DNA from: Hyphococcus sp.
GTDB lineage: Bacteria > Pseudomonadota > Alphaproteobacteria > Caulobacterales > Parvularculaceae
Assembly (NCBI GenBank): GCA_021776335.1
Contig: JAJFGB010000004.1
Location: forward strand, 124,001-188,000
DNA: 64,000 bases
Reading direction: 5' to 3'
Below the pieces are notes generated by a model, which ran no database searches, was not told where the DNA came from, and saw nothing but the letters and a program-made list of their open reading frames with translations. The translations under genes and the position numbers were made by a program. Each line of letters opens with the position of its first letter. Positions within the stretch are counted from its first letter, which is position 1. Below are positions 51,350 to 60,741 of this stretch, in pieces.

Positions 51350-51859
51350 ATGACAGCAACGCTTATTCTTGGTGGCGCCCGTTCAGGAAAAAGCGCTTAT
51401 GCATTGGAGTGCGCTGAATTAGCGGCAGATACGAGGGTGTTTATTGCAACGGCGGAAGCGCTTGATGAAGAAATGGCGGCGCGGATCGCGCATCATCGTG
51501 CGGAAAGACACGAGAGTTGGCAAACGATAGAGGCGCCGGTTGACCTTGCCGATGCAATCGCTGCGCATGGCGATCACGATAATGCTTTGCTGGTCGATTG
51601 TTTGACCCTTTGGTTATCGAATGTTGTGCATCATGAGCGCGATGTGGAAATCGAAACTGCAGCGCTTGTTGCGGCAATTGAGAATATTACGGGAAATATT
51701 TTTCTCGTGTCCAATGAAATCGGGCTCGGACTTGTGCCGGAAACACCGCTTGGGCGCAGCTTTCGAGACGCCCAGGGCAGACTTAATCAACGCGTCGCTG
51801 CTGTGTGCCATGTTGTTGAGTTTATCGCGGCGGGCCTGCCCATCAGGTTAAAAGGCTAA
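51350..51859 (+). CDS. cobU: adenosylcobinamide kinase / adenosylcobinamide-phosphate guanylyltransferase
   Basis: A 169-residue P-loop protein. GGARSGKS (8-15) binds the nucleotide, H48-H49 in IAHHRAERHESW give the guanylylated histidine, and VDCLTLWLSN (Walker B region) and FLVSNEIGLGLVPETPLGRSFRDAQG are standard. It activates adenosylcobinamide to GDP-cobinamide. The ATG at 51350 is preferred to a TTG two codons upstream. It is convergent with the decarboxylase gene and overlaps it by 17 bases at the 3' ends. Confidence 0.94.
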   Translation: MTATLILGGARSGKSAYALECAELAADTRVFIATAEALDEEMAARIAHHRAERHESWQTIEAPVDLADAIAAHGDHDNALLVDCLTLWLSNVVHHERDVEIETAALVAAIENITGNIFLVSNEIGLGLVPETPLGRSFRDAQGRLNQRVAAVCHVVEFIAAGLPIRLKG

Positions 51860-52841
51860 GCGCAGCGGCGAGGCGACTCTCTGAGGTTTCATCCGGCGGC
51901 AACCCAATGCGCAAATGGCGCTTTGTCCACTCAAATCGCCGCACATAAATCCCCTGCTGTGCAAGTTGCGACCAATGGGCGGGCGCATCATCGGTGTCAA
52001 CAAAAGCAAAGAGGTCTGTACCGCCGCAAATTGTGAGGCCCGATTCTGATAAAAGTGTGTCCAGCCTGGCGCGGGCTTTACGCAAACGCTTTCGTATCTC
52101 TTCTCGCCAAACAACATCGCGATAGGCGTCTGATGCGATTTTCAGAGCGGGCCCGGAGATACTCCATACGCCGAGGCGCTGCGCTAAACGATCCAGTATA
52201 TCCGGCGGCGCGATCATCGCGCCCATACGCAAACCAGCAAGACCGTAAAACTTGCCCATGGACCGCAATATGATCAGCCCTTCAGCGCCGCCATAGGGAG
52301 CCACACTCTTCGCGGGCTCAAGATCTGCGTAAGCTTCATCAATGATCAGCCATCCATTGCGGGCGGCAAGAATGCTGCGCGCAGCATCGACTGCAGCCGG
52401 TGCAAAGCTTCTGCCATCCGGATTGTTGGGATTGCAGAGGACAACCGCATCGGTGCGATCAGCATATGACAGCGGATCATCGGTCTCTACGATATCGCAG
52501 CCTTGCGCCGCCCAGATGTTTTTGTGGTCGCTATAGGTCCGGGAGAGAATCGCAATCTTTTGTGGTTGAATGAGTGTCGGCAAAAGGCGGATCAAAAGCT
52601 CACTGCCGGGCCCGGGCAACAGACTCGTAGGATGAGCGCCGAAAGCCGCCGCCATCGCCCGCTGCGCAGCGTCAAACGCTTCCGCCGTCGGCAGGCGGTT
52701 TATAACTTCACCGTGAATTGCCTCTGCGGGCCAAGGCCACGGATTGATACCGGTCGATAGATCTATCCAGGGCTGCACGGCGTTTGGGAAAGTCTTGCGC
52801 ATATGATCAAGGCTGCCACCATGGAGAAGATCACGGGTCAT
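51843..52841 (-). CDS. cobD: threonine-phosphate decarboxylase (aminotransferase fold)
   Basis: A 332-residue PLP enzyme making (R)-1-amino-2-propanol O-2-phosphate, the linker of the nucleotide loop. It is named cobD in Salmonella and cobC in Pseudomonas. Visible marks are CNPNNPDGR (137-144 region), D168 in IIDEAYADLE and K197 in LRSMGKFYGLAGLRMG, which binds PLP. Its start overlaps the end of the cbiB gene by four bases, so it ends the minus-strand cobalamin operon. Confidence 0.9.
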   Translation of the reverse strand: MTRDLLHGGSLDHMRKTFPNAVQPWIDLSTGINPWPWPAEAIHGEVINRLPTAEAFDAAQRAMAAAFGAHPTSLLPGPGSELLIRLLPTLIQPQKIAILSRTYSDHKNIWAAQGCDIVETDDPLSYADRTDAVVLCNPNNPDGRSFAPAAVDAARSILAARNGWLIIDEAYADLEPAKSVAPYGGAEGLIILRSMGKFYGLAGLRMGAMIAPPDILDRLAQRLGVWSISGPALKIASDAYRDVVWREEIRKRLRKARARLDTLLSESGLTICGGTDLFAFVDTDDAPAHWSQLAQQGIYVRRFEWTKRHLRIGLPPDETSESRLAAALSLLT

Positions 52842-53788
52842 GATGTTGCGCCGATGAAAAGGATTGATGCGAGCAACAAGGCGCCAATGCCCATGGCGAA
52901 ACTATAGAGGCGAAGCCCATTTTTTATATCGCCAGCTTTTGGATCGCGTGCGGCGGCGTTGAGCCAGGCATCTGCACTCATTTTGTCACCATAGCGTCGC
53001 GGACCGGAAAGGCGCACGCCAAGTGCGCCGGCCATCGCAGCTTCAGGCCACCCGGCGTTCGGTGAGCGATGCCGGCGACCATCACGCACCATTATTTGAA
53101 ATGTCTTCCAGTTAAAACTCGCCATGCTGAAGAATAGCCCGGTTAGTCGGGCGGGAACGAAATTCACGAGATCGTCGAGGCGCGCTGCAAAACCGCCAAA
53201 TGCGCCATAGCGTGCAGTGCGATGTCCAAACATTGAATCAAGCGTATTGATTGCTTTATAGGCTGTAAGCCCGGGCAATCCGAAGATCGCGCCCCAAAAA
53301 AGCGGCGCAATAACGCCGTCCGATGCATTCTCTGCGAGGCTTTCAAGACCCGCTCTGGCGATATCGGCCTCATTCATTTCATTTGTGTCTCTGCCGACGA
53401 TATCTGCAACGGCGCTGCGCGCATATTCGATGTTGCCTTCGCAGAGCGCGCGAAACACCGCCAGAACATGGGTATAAAGACTGCGCGATGCGATCATGCT
53501 CGATGCGAGGACAGCTTCGATCGCTGTTCCCGTCCCTGTATCGGGAAGAAAATGACTTGCCGCTGCAGCGACAAACGCCGCCCCGGCGATGACGACCAGG
53601 CTGCTTAACGCCCCGGCGCTGTAGCGCGCCTTGTGTGACCAGGTTAGCCGGTTGAACGCACGCTCACATGTAGTTGCTGACCGGCCAATCCATACAACGG
53701 GATGACGAATGCTCCGAAAGAGCCAATCCGGCCACCCGAACAAGGCCTCGATAGCCCATGCGGCGAGCATCAATCCCGCGGAGAACAT
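52838..53788 (-). CDS. cbiB: adenosylcobinamide-phosphate synthase
   Basis: A 316-residue inner-membrane protein (CbiB in Salmonella, CobD in Pseudomonas). Hallmarks are HPVVWIGRSATTCE near the start, ENASDGVIAPLFWGAIFGLPG, DSMFGHRTARYGAFGGFAARLDDLVNFVPAR and the PNAGWPEAAMAGALGVRLSGPRRYG loop. It joins cobyric acid and the aminopropanol phosphate. It lies between cobQ and cobD with small gaps and overlap, consistent with successive steps. Confidence 0.94.
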   Translation of the reverse strand: MFSAGLMLAAWAIEALFGWPDWLFRSIRHPVVWIGRSATTCERAFNRLTWSHKARYSAGALSSLVVIAGAAFVAAAASHFLPDTGTGTAIEAVLASSMIASRSLYTHVLAVFRALCEGNIEYARSAVADIVGRDTNEMNEADIARAGLESLAENASDGVIAPLFWGAIFGLPGLTAYKAINTLDSMFGHRTARYGAFGGFAARLDDLVNFVPARLTGLFFSMASFNWKTFQIMVRDGRRHRSPNAGWPEAAMAGALGVRLSGPRRYGDKMSADAWLNAAARDPKAGDIKNGLRLYSFAMGIGALLLASILFIGATS

Positions 53789-53801
53789 GAAACGCTAGAT
53801 T

Positions 53802-55292
53802 TCACGGCGCCGCGCCTGGCGACCAGCCGGGTTGCCGTGCACGGGAAAACAGCGCGTCGATATCAAGCGCGGCTTCAAGACCGTCTGCGAGTGAATTAAG
53901 TGCAGCCTCGACTGCTGCATCGTATGCTGTGGTCGATGAAACACCCGCACGCATTCTTTCCAGCCATCCGGCGCGGAATTTATCGCTGGTAAAAAGCCCA
54001 TGTACATAAGTTCCCTCAATGCGGGAATTTTCGCTGCGGGCGCCGTCGAGATCGCCATCAAGCACCAGCATCGGCCGCTCGAGATCGCGGCCAGAGGTTT
54101 TGCCGGTATGAATTTCATAACCGGCAATTGGTGTTTCGGCGATCGAGCATCGGCCCGTCACTGGTTTGACCGTCTTGTCGTCCGACATGACGGTTTTTAT
54201 GCGCAATAAGCCAAGCCCGTCCGCGCCGCCTACATTTCCGTCGGTTCCGTTCGGATCGTCGATGCGGTCGCCCAACATTTGAAAGCCGCCGCAAATGCCG
54301 AGCACATGACCGCCAGCGCGCGCATGGGCGATGATGTCATGATCCCACCCCTGCGATCTCAGAAATTCAAGATCGCCAAGGGTCGATTTTGTTCCGAACA
54401 AGATAATGACGTCGATGTCTCGTGGTATCGGTTTGCCTGGCGCTATCCATTGAAAATCGACATTAGGTTCAAGCAGAAGCGGGTCCGCATCGTCAAAATT
54501 GGCAATCCTGGAAAGCATCGGAGCTGCGATACGGATCTTTCCGTCGTTTCGTTTTGTGGGTGTTGTCAGCGTCACGGCATCTTCCGCCGGCAGACGCGCT
54601 GTTGCGTCAAGCCATGGGATTACGCCAAAACAAGGCCAGTCTGTTCGCGCTTCAATTTCCTGAACGCCCGCCGTAAACAATGCGGGATCACCGCGAAATT
54701 TGTTGACGGCAAAACCGGTGATCATCGCTGCATCATCAGGGTCGATTACCGACTTTGTCCCAACGACGCTGGCGATAACGCCGCCTTTTTCGATGTCGCC
54801 AACCAGAAGAACCGGAACCCCGGCTGCGCGGGCAAAGCCCATATTGGCAATATCGCGATCGCGCAGGTTGATTTCGGCGGGGCTGCCGGCGCCTTCGACC
54901 AAAATAAAATCATAGTCTGCCGCGAGCCGATTAAAACTTTCCAGGACGGCGCCCAGTAGTTGATTTCTCTTGGCCATATAGTCCGCCGCCTCCAGAACAT
55001 CGATGGCTTTTCCGTGAACGACGACCTGGCTGGTGCGATCTGACTGGGGCTTTAACAACACCGGATTGAAATCCGTATGCGGTTCAAGGCCTGCGGCTTT
55101 CGCCTGCAGCGCTTGTGCGCGGCCGATTTCGCCCCCATCAGCGCAGGCAGCTGCATTGTTCGACATATTCTGGGGTTTGAAGGGCGCTACCATAAGGCCG
55201 CGACGCCTGGCAAGGCGGCAAAGGCCTGCAGTGATGACGGATTTTCCGACATCAGATCCGGTCCCTTGAATCATCAGCGCCTTTGCAGTCAT
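53802..55292 (-). CDS. cobQ: cobyric acid synthase
   Basis: A 496-residue glutamine-dependent amidase of adenosylcobyrinic acid diamide. The N-terminal P-loop-like GTGSDVGKS (10-18) binds ATP, EGAGSPAEINLRDRDIANM is typical, and the C-terminal glutaminase has C334 in LGICGGFQMLG with a later H in GTYVHGLF. The usual length is about 490. It overlaps btuD by four bases. Confidence 0.95.
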   Translation of the reverse strand: MTAKALMIQGTGSDVGKSVITAGLCRLARRRGLMVAPFKPQNMSNNAAACADGGEIGRAQALQAKAAGLEPHTDFNPVLLKPQSDRTSQVVVHGKAIDVLEAADYMAKRNQLLGAVLESFNRLAADYDFILVEGAGSPAEINLRDRDIANMGFARAAGVPVLLVGDIEKGGVIASVVGTKSVIDPDDAAMITGFAVNKFRGDPALFTAGVQEIEARTDWPCFGVIPWLDATARLPAEDAVTLTTPTKRNDGKIRIAAPMLSRIANFDDADPLLLEPNVDFQWIAPGKPIPRDIDVIILFGTKSTLGDLEFLRSQGWDHDIIAHARAGGHVLGICGGFQMLGDRIDDPNGTDGNVGGADGLGLLRIKTVMSDDKTVKPVTGRCSIAETPIAGYEIHTGKTSGRDLERPMLVLDGDLDGARSENSRIEGTYVHGLFTSDKFRAGWLERMRAGVSSTTAYDAAVEAALNSLADGLEAALDIDALFSRARQPGWSPGAAP

Positions 55293-56050
55293 AGGGCTCC
55301 GTCGATTTCAACGCGCAAACCGTCGATATGCGACTTCACGCCATAAAGATCGGCAAGGCGTTTTTCAGTCAGCGTTTCTTCGGGTGGGCCGTCGGCGATA
55401 ATCGCGCCCTCGGCCATCCAGATCAGACGATCTGCATAGCGCGCCGCCAGGCCAATATCATGGAGAACGACCAGCGCGCCGCCGCCATCGCGAACAAAAT
55501 TTTCGATTAGATCCATGACTCGGAACTGATGGCGCGGGTCGAGGGCGGCAACGGGCTCATCGGCAATGAACAAGGGTGTTTGCGCCGCGAATGCCCTGGC
55601 GCAGTGGACGCGGGCAAGTTCGCCGCCAGACAACGTATCGGCTTTGCGATTTGAAAGATGATCAATATCGCAAGCAGCGATCGCCTTATTGACGGCATCG
55701 GCGTCAGCGCCCTTCAGGCGGCTAAGCGCTGCGCCGTGAGAAAACCGCCCCAGGGCGACGATGTCGCGCACCACGCTCGGCCAGGCGAGCGGACGCGTTT
55801 GTGGCAGGTAAGATAATTTAAGCGCGCGTGATATCGGATCGAGCGTTGCTGTCTCAGCGCCGCCTAACGTCGCAGCGCCGCCAGATTTTTTTTCTAGGCC
55901 AAGTGCGGCGCGCAGCATTTTAGTTTTACCGGCGCCGTTTGGTCCCAGTAATGCAACCATTTCACCAGGATTCAATCTAAACGAAACCTCCTTGACCAGC
56001 GCTGCATCGCCAATCGCAACGCTTAAACGGTCGACAACAAGCTCAGTCAC
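55289..56050 (-). CDS. btuD: vitamin B12-type ABC transporter ATPase
   Basis: A 253-residue ABC ATPase. Walker A GPNGAGKT, signature LSGGELARV, Walker B FIADEP and the switch histidine in VLHDIG are readable. The GTG at 56050 is chosen because it overlaps the permease stop as in the rest of the operon and opens the usual V-x-x-L-S-V-A start; an upstream ATG would add a 20-residue leader reading through the permease. Together with BtuC and BtuF-like proteins it should import corrinoids. Confidence 0.88.
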   Translation of the reverse strand: MTELVVDRLSVAIGDAALVKEVSFRLNPGEMVALLGPNGAGKTKMLRAALGLEKKSGGAATLGGAETATLDPISRALKLSYLPQTRPLAWPSVVRDIVALGRFSHGAALSRLKGADADAVNKAIAACDIDHLSNRKADTLSGGELARVHCARAFAAQTPLFIADEPVAALDPRHQFRVMDLIENFVRDGGGALVVLHDIGLAARYADRLIWMAEGAIIADGPPEETLTEKRLADLYGVKSHIDGLRVEIDGAL

Positions 56051-57035
56051 TGGCCGCCCTCCGTTGTGCAGCGATCCAGGCAAATGCCGGCGCTCCGATA
56101 AGTGCTGCAACCACGCCGAGTTTTAGCTCGGAACTGGTCGGCAGAACACGAACGGCGATATCGGCGAGAACAAGGATAATGCCGGCGAGGAGTGCCGACG
56201 GTAAAAGTGATCGCGCGGGGTCATGGGCGACGAAAGGCCGAACAAGATGCGGCGCCACGATGCCGACAAAACCGATGGCGCCTGCAATGGCGACCGCAGC
56301 GCCTGCGGTCAGCCCGGCGCCTGTAACGACTGCGATCCGCAGGCGTCGAAGGTCGACGCCGATCCCGCTTGCAGCTTCTTCGCCGAGCGTTAGCGCAGAA
56401 AGACCCCGGCGGTTGGCAAACAAAATAATCAGCCCGGCAAACAAAAACGGCGTCGCCATTTTCAAATCATCAAAACTGCGATTGGCGACTGAGCCGAGCA
56501 TCCAGTTGATCATATCCGACAAGGAAAACGGATTGGGCGCCAAATTCATCAAAAGGCTCATTGCGGCGCCCGCAAAACTTGAAAGCCCGACGCCAACAAG
56601 GATTAACGTGACAACCGATTGTGTTCGAATGGCGACGAATGAAATCAGCGCTGTGGCGGCAAGAGCGCCAAGAATGGCGGCTGCGGGCAGCGCCCAGGGA
56701 CTAAGCGCGGCGAAACCATAATAAAGCGCGAATGTTGCGCCAAGCGAAGCGGACGCCGATACGCCAAGAACGCCGGGCTCTGCAAGCGGATTGCGCAACA
56801 GACCCTGTAAGGCGGCGCCGCTGGCGCCGAGTGCGGCGCCGACGATAAAGGCTGCAAGCGCACGCGGTAATCTTATTTGCCAGATGACGAGCGTATCGCC
56901 AGCGTCCGCGAATCCGAAAAGCGCGGCGATGACGCGCCCCGGTCCAAGTGGTGTCGAGCCGAGTAAACATGCAGCGATCAAACTCGCCAGCGAAACAATG
57001 ACGAGAACAGGTATGACGAGGCGTTCTCTATTCAT
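56043..57035 (-). CDS. btuC: FecCD/BtuC family ABC permease
   Basis: A 330-residue permease with about ten helices. RLPRALAAFIVGAALGASGAALQGLLRNPLAEPGVLG and IGFVGIVAPHLVRPFVAHDPARSLLPSALLAG are the two conserved family regions. The ATG at 57035 overlaps the binding-protein stop by eight bases. The family moves iron siderophores or cobalamin; the riboswitch and the neighbours favour cobalamin here. Confidence 0.92.
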   Translation of the reverse strand: MNRERLVIPVLVIVSLASLIAACLLGSTPLGPGRVIAALFGFADAGDTLVIWQIRLPRALAAFIVGAALGASGAALQGLLRNPLAEPGVLGVSASASLGATFALYYGFAALSPWALPAAAILGALAATALISFVAIRTQSVVTLILVGVGLSSFAGAAMSLLMNLAPNPFSLSDMINWMLGSVANRSFDDLKMATPFLFAGLIILFANRRGLSALTLGEEAASGIGVDLRRLRIAVVTGAGLTAGAAVAIAGAIGFVGIVAPHLVRPFVAHDPARSLLPSALLAGIILVLADIAVRVLPTSSELKLGVVAALIGAPAFAWIAAQRRAASD

Positions 57036-57888
57036 TGCCTGCACCCTTTGCCCGTCCGTTTGCAAGCGCTTCCACCGCATCCATCAGGAACCAGCCGCCG
57101 CAAGCCGTCCATGCGCCGTTCAATGAAACCCTTGGCCGTTCGCGCAATTGCGCGCGCGCGATAGGATGCGCCATCGCGCTCCACGCATCAGGGTGATTGG
57201 TTTTTGCGTCAAAAAAGGCGGTTGCAACCATATCCGGCTGTTCATAGGCAAGCCGTTCCAGGGGAAGGGATCGCCAGCCGGGCTGTTCCTGGAAGTTATC
57301 AAGATTGGCGGCGCGCAGCATCTCATGCACCAACGATCCCGGTCCCGTGGTGACGCCGGCAGGCGTCATATAAAGCGCCGTTCGGGGTTCATTTGCGCTG
57401 AGCGCCTCAAGGCGGGCGTTCATCTCTGCAACAACTAATTGTCCTCGTTCCGGCTCGCTAAGCCCTTCGGCCATTTCCAGTATGACGCGCTTAACGCTTT
57501 CAATGTCGCTCGCCCAGCCAACATTAAGAACAGGAACGCCTGCGCGCTCGAAAAATGCCGCGGCGTTCGGTCCGCCGCCGTATGATCGAACGACGAGATC
57601 GGGCTTTAAAACAAGTGCGTCCTCAGCAACCGGGCGCACAACCGGAACGCCGGCTGCTTCATTGCGCATATAGGAAAAATCTGCGTCCGCATCCGGCGAT
57701 ACGGCTAGAATTCGGTCGCGATCAACCAGCTTCAGTACGAACTGATCGGCGCAAAAATCAAGACTGAGGATGCGGGTCGGGCGGCTGGCGGGACGATTGT
57801 CAGCTTCAGCGACTGGCGCCGGTCCGCCGCATCCGGCAAGCAACGCGAACACTGCGGCCAAGAAAATCAATCGTCCCGCAAGCGCCAT
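57028..57888 (-). CDS. periplasmic corrinoid-binding lipoprotein, BtuF-like
   Basis: A 286-residue protein with a lipoprotein signal: AVFALLAGCGG with the lipid-bearing cysteine at about residue 20. The mature part begins with RILSLDFCADQFVLKLVD, the BtuF/FecB-family first lobe, with a second lobe around NVGWASDIESVKRVI. The stop overlaps the permease start. It probably captures cobalamin from the outer-membrane receptor, although the ligand pocket cannot be judged from sequence alone. Confidence 0.82.
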   Translation of the reverse strand: MALAGRLIFLAAVFALLAGCGGPAPVAEADNRPASRPTRILSLDFCADQFVLKLVDRDRILAVSPDADADFSYMRNEAAGVPVVRPVAEDALVLKPDLVVRSYGGGPNAAAFFERAGVPVLNVGWASDIESVKRVILEMAEGLSEPERGQLVVAEMNARLEALSANEPRTALYMTPAGVTTGPGSLVHEMLRAANLDNFQEQPGWRSLPLERLAYEQPDMVATAFFDAKTNHPDAWSAMAHPIARAQLRERPRVSLNGAWTACGGWFLMDAVEALANGRAKGAGNE

Positions 57889-59724
57889 CTAGAACCTCGC
57901 CCTGACGCCGCCAAAGACGGATGCGGGAGCAGTGCCATAGCCAAGATTATCCTGATAATCCGCATCGGTTGCATTCTCGACACGTGCGAATAATTCAAGC
58001 TGGTCACTCACCGCATAGGCTGCGCGGACATTTACGAGAACAAAATCATCAAGCACTGCAGCACCGTCGATCTCTTCGCCATTATAGGAAACGCCCACAG
58101 AGAGGGTCAGCCGATCAACAGGTTGCGCTGATAATTCAATGCTAATCCGATCCTCGGGCTGATTTCCAGCGGCGATAGTCGTAGAGAGATTAACCGCATC
58201 CGTATAGGTATAGCTGGCGGCAAGGGTCAGCCAATCATAGATATTGGCGTCGAGCGCAATCTCGACGCCTTTGGTCGAAAACTCCTGAATATTGACAAAC
58301 GTGAAAGCGGAAAGATCAAACGCGATCAGATCATCGATCTTTTGATCAAAATAGGTAGCGCTCAAACGCGCCCTGTCGCCAAACAGCGGTTGCTCAATGC
58401 CGATATCCCAGCCATCGCTGAATTCCGCAAACAAGTTTGGATTAAAGCCCAGTTCCCCGGCGGTCGGCGCACGAAAACCTTCTGCAAAGCTGCCGCGTAA
58501 GATTGTCTTGGTCTGCGGTATCTCGATTGCGGTTGAAACGCTGAAGGTTGTTTCATCGCTGAAGTCGGAGCTTGCATCGTGGCGCACGCCTGCATTGAAA
58601 GTTATAAATGATACAGGTTGAAGCTGAACGAGACCGAAGCCGCTGATGGTTTCAATTTCCTGATTGCCACCAAATCCAACTGTTACTTCGGATTCCTGTT
58701 CGTCATATTCGGCGCCGGCAATGATCGATATCCAGTCAGCGGGTTTGATCGTTCCCTGATATTCATAGGAAATTCGTTTGCCGAGGGCGTCAAAAGTCGG
58801 CGTGCTGCTGGAAAGATTGAGCCGGTCATTGCGCAAATAGGTTATCGACAGCCTGTTTTCCAGTAAACCTTGAAATGCGCTGTGCGTTGCGAAGCCGGCA
58901 ATGGAAAATTCTTCGCTCTCTCCAATTTCATCTGCGTCGACGGGACCGCCAGAGAAACCATCGAACTCGTTTTCGCTGTTCTGATATTGAGCGACAAGTT
59001 CGAAAGTGAGATTTGCAGCGGGCGCAAACCGGCTTTTTGAGGATATGGTAGTATTTTCAAATCCGTCATCTTCAACATTGCCGTTCGCCTCGTCTGCCGA
59101 CGAAAACCCCTTGGTCGTCACGCCGCTGATTGTAATTCGGCCCGATGCCCGCTCATTGCCAGCGAGAAGACTTGCCGCGCCGCGATAGGTTCCAAAGGAC
59201 CCGCCTTCAATAAACGCCTCTCCCCCAAGGCCTTCCCGGCCATCCTTGGTGACGATGTTTATGACACCGCCAATCGCATCGGAGCCATAAAGCGTTGATT
59301 GCGCGCCGCGCAGCACTTCGATGCGTTCGACGACCGCGGTGTCGAAATTGGCGAAATTAAAACTGTTGCCGAAGGAAGAGGGATTGTTGAGAACGACGCC
59401 GTCCTGAACGACCAGCGTTTGATCGCTCGGCAATCCGCGCAGGGAAACGCTGGCGAGCGCACCAAAACTACCGGACCGGGTTACTTGAACGCCGGGCACG
59501 CTGTTTAATACGTCGAACAGAAAATGTTGTTGACGGATTTCAATTTGCTCTTTGCTGATGACGCTGACCGATCGGCCGATCTGGTCGAGCGGCGTCTCAA
59601 AACGCGTGCCGGTGACGATGATGGTGTCGCGTGCGTCGGTATCCTGAGCCGAGACAGGCTGCGCGATAGTCAAAAGCGGCGCAGCGAGGATCGCTGCCTT
59701 TAGTGTTGGTGAATTGTAAGCCAT
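57889..59724 (-). CDS. btuB: TonB-dependent outer-membrane receptor, BtuB-like
   Basis: A 611-residue receptor. The signal peptide ends near PVSAQD. DTIIVTGTRFETP (about 32-44) contains a TonB-box-like start. The plug carries VPGVQVTRSGSFGALASVSLRGLPSDQTLVVQDGV and RGAQSTLYGSDAIGGVINIVTKDGREG. The beta-barrel ends with VFGGVRARF, a C-terminal phenylalanine as expected. The gene follows a cobalamin riboswitch and directly abuts the binding-protein gene. It should import cobalamin with TonB. Confidence 0.93.
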   Translation of the reverse strand: MAYNSPTLKAAILAAPLLTIAQPVSAQDTDARDTIIVTGTRFETPLDQIGRSVSVISKEQIEIRQQHFLFDVLNSVPGVQVTRSGSFGALASVSLRGLPSDQTLVVQDGVVLNNPSSFGNSFNFANFDTAVVERIEVLRGAQSTLYGSDAIGGVINIVTKDGREGLGGEAFIEGGSFGTYRGAASLLAGNERASGRITISGVTTKGFSSADEANGNVEDDGFENTTISSKSRFAPAANLTFELVAQYQNSENEFDGFSGGPVDADEIGESEEFSIAGFATHSAFQGLLENRLSITYLRNDRLNLSSSTPTFDALGKRISYEYQGTIKPADWISIIAGAEYDEQESEVTVGFGGNQEIETISGFGLVQLQPVSFITFNAGVRHDASSDFSDETTFSVSTAIEIPQTKTILRGSFAEGFRAPTAGELGFNPNLFAEFSDGWDIGIEQPLFGDRARLSATYFDQKIDDLIAFDLSAFTFVNIQEFSTKGVEIALDANIYDWLTLAASYTYTDAVNLSTTIAAGNQPEDRISIELSAQPVDRLTLSVGVSYNGEEIDGAAVLDDFVLVNVRAAYAVSDQLELFARVENATDADYQDNLGYGTAPASVFGGVRARF

Positions 59725-59899
59725 TAAAAACTTTCCCGATCCAGTCCCGCCGCCCGGCCGGGACCAATTGATAACGACATGTCTGACCTCACCGATAAGC
59801 CGGTGCAGGCGGTCAGGCCCTTTTCAGGTGTCGTTTCAAAGGAAAGTCATCAGGCTTTCCCGCCGACAGAGAACATTTCCCGGTCTCCGGACGAACGAC

Positions 59900-60070
59900 G
59901 CGATGACAGGTCTCCTGGCTTGCCGATCAGCGCTTCGGGCCGCCTTCCCAGGAAATAATTTCCCAGTGGCTTGATTGGCCTTCAGCTCCCGGCTGACAGT
60001 TGCGGGTACAGCCCCGGATTTTCACCGGGTTCCCTCTTTTTGGCCGTCTTCATGACGGCGCCATCTATGA
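59900..60070 (-). promoter_or_regulatory. cobalamin riboswitch
   Basis: On the minus strand the core GAGGGAACCCGGTGAAAATC followed by CCGGGGCTGTACCCGCAACTG (read in pieces) is the cobalamin class consensus, and GCCAGGAGACCTG (about 59907-59920) is the B12 box. A GGCGCC-GTC...GAC stem starts it near 60068. It should shut down btuB when cobalamin is plentiful. Confidence 0.93.
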
Positions 60071-60073
60071 TTG

Positions 60074-60102
60074 CGTATCTTGCAATCAGGGAGGTTTGTC
60101 AA
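60074..60102 (-). promoter_or_regulatory. promoter of the riboswitch-controlled btuB operon
   Basis: TTGACA (60097-60102 on the minus strand) and GATACG (60074-60079) are separated by 17 bases. The predicted start falls at the first base of the riboswitch. The -10 is only three of six. Confidence 0.5.
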
Positions 60103-60138
60103 TGAAGCGTGAGCGCCGGGCGCTCTGGCGCGATGCTT

Positions 60139-60741
60139 CTAAAAGTCGATGCCGCGCTGCGCTTTGATGCCGGATTTAAAGGGATGCTTGACCTCCCGCA
60201 TTTCGCTGACGAGATCCGCATAATCGCAGATCTCCGGTTTTGCATCCCGGCCGGTCAAAATGACGCTGGTGCGTGTCGACCGGGCCTTTAGGCCCTTAAG
60301 CACCGTTGCTGCGGAAAGGTAATCATAGCGCAGCGCTATATTAATTTCGTCGAGGACAATCAGATCATAATTGCCGCTTTCCAACATTTCGCGGGCGCGG
60401 GCGAAAGCGGCCTCGGCCGCCGCGATGTCACGCTCCTGATCCTGGGTCTCCCAGGTAAAACCTTCGCCCATTGTGTGCCAGTCGATTTGATCCGGAAATT
60501 TATTGAAGAACTGACGCTCACCGGTGATCCAGGTGCCTTTTATAAACTGCACCACGCCAACGCGGTGACCCCAGCCGAGTGCGCGGATGATCACGCCGAA
60601 AGCTGAGCTTGATTTGCCTTTGCCATCGCCGGTGTGAACGAGAATTAAACCGCGACCTGGATCTTGTGCTTCGGAAGTTTTCTTTTTTTGCTCAGCCTTT
60701 AGGGCCTGCATATCTTTCTTATGCTGATCATTATCGCTCAT
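60139..60741 (-). CDS. cobO: cob(I)yrinic acid a,c-diamide adenosyltransferase
   Basis: A 200-residue P-loop adenosyltransferase (CobA type). TGDGKGKSSSAFG (G38-S44 the P-loop) binds ATP in the reversed orientation of this family; FIKGTWITGERQFF and LDEINIALRYDYL are conserved. It adds the adenosyl ligand to the corrin cobalt. Its ATG overlaps the end of the phosphatase gene by four bases. It lies upstream of the riboswitch, so it is not under it. Confidence 0.95.
   Translation of the reverse strand: MSDNDQHKKDMQALKAEQKKKTSEAQDPGRGLILVHTGDGKGKSSSAFGVIIRALGWGHRVGVVQFIKGTWITGERQFFNKFPDQIDWHTMGEGFTWETQDQERDIAAAEAAFARAREMLESGNYDLIVLDEINIALRYDYLSAATVLKGLKARSTRTSVILTGRDAKPEICDYADLVSEMREVKHPFKSGIKAQRGIDF

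Noticed and set aside
54279-54959. 226-codon open frame on the plus strand
   Set aside because: It is antisense to cobQ, whose motifs are intact; no signal or domain in the product.
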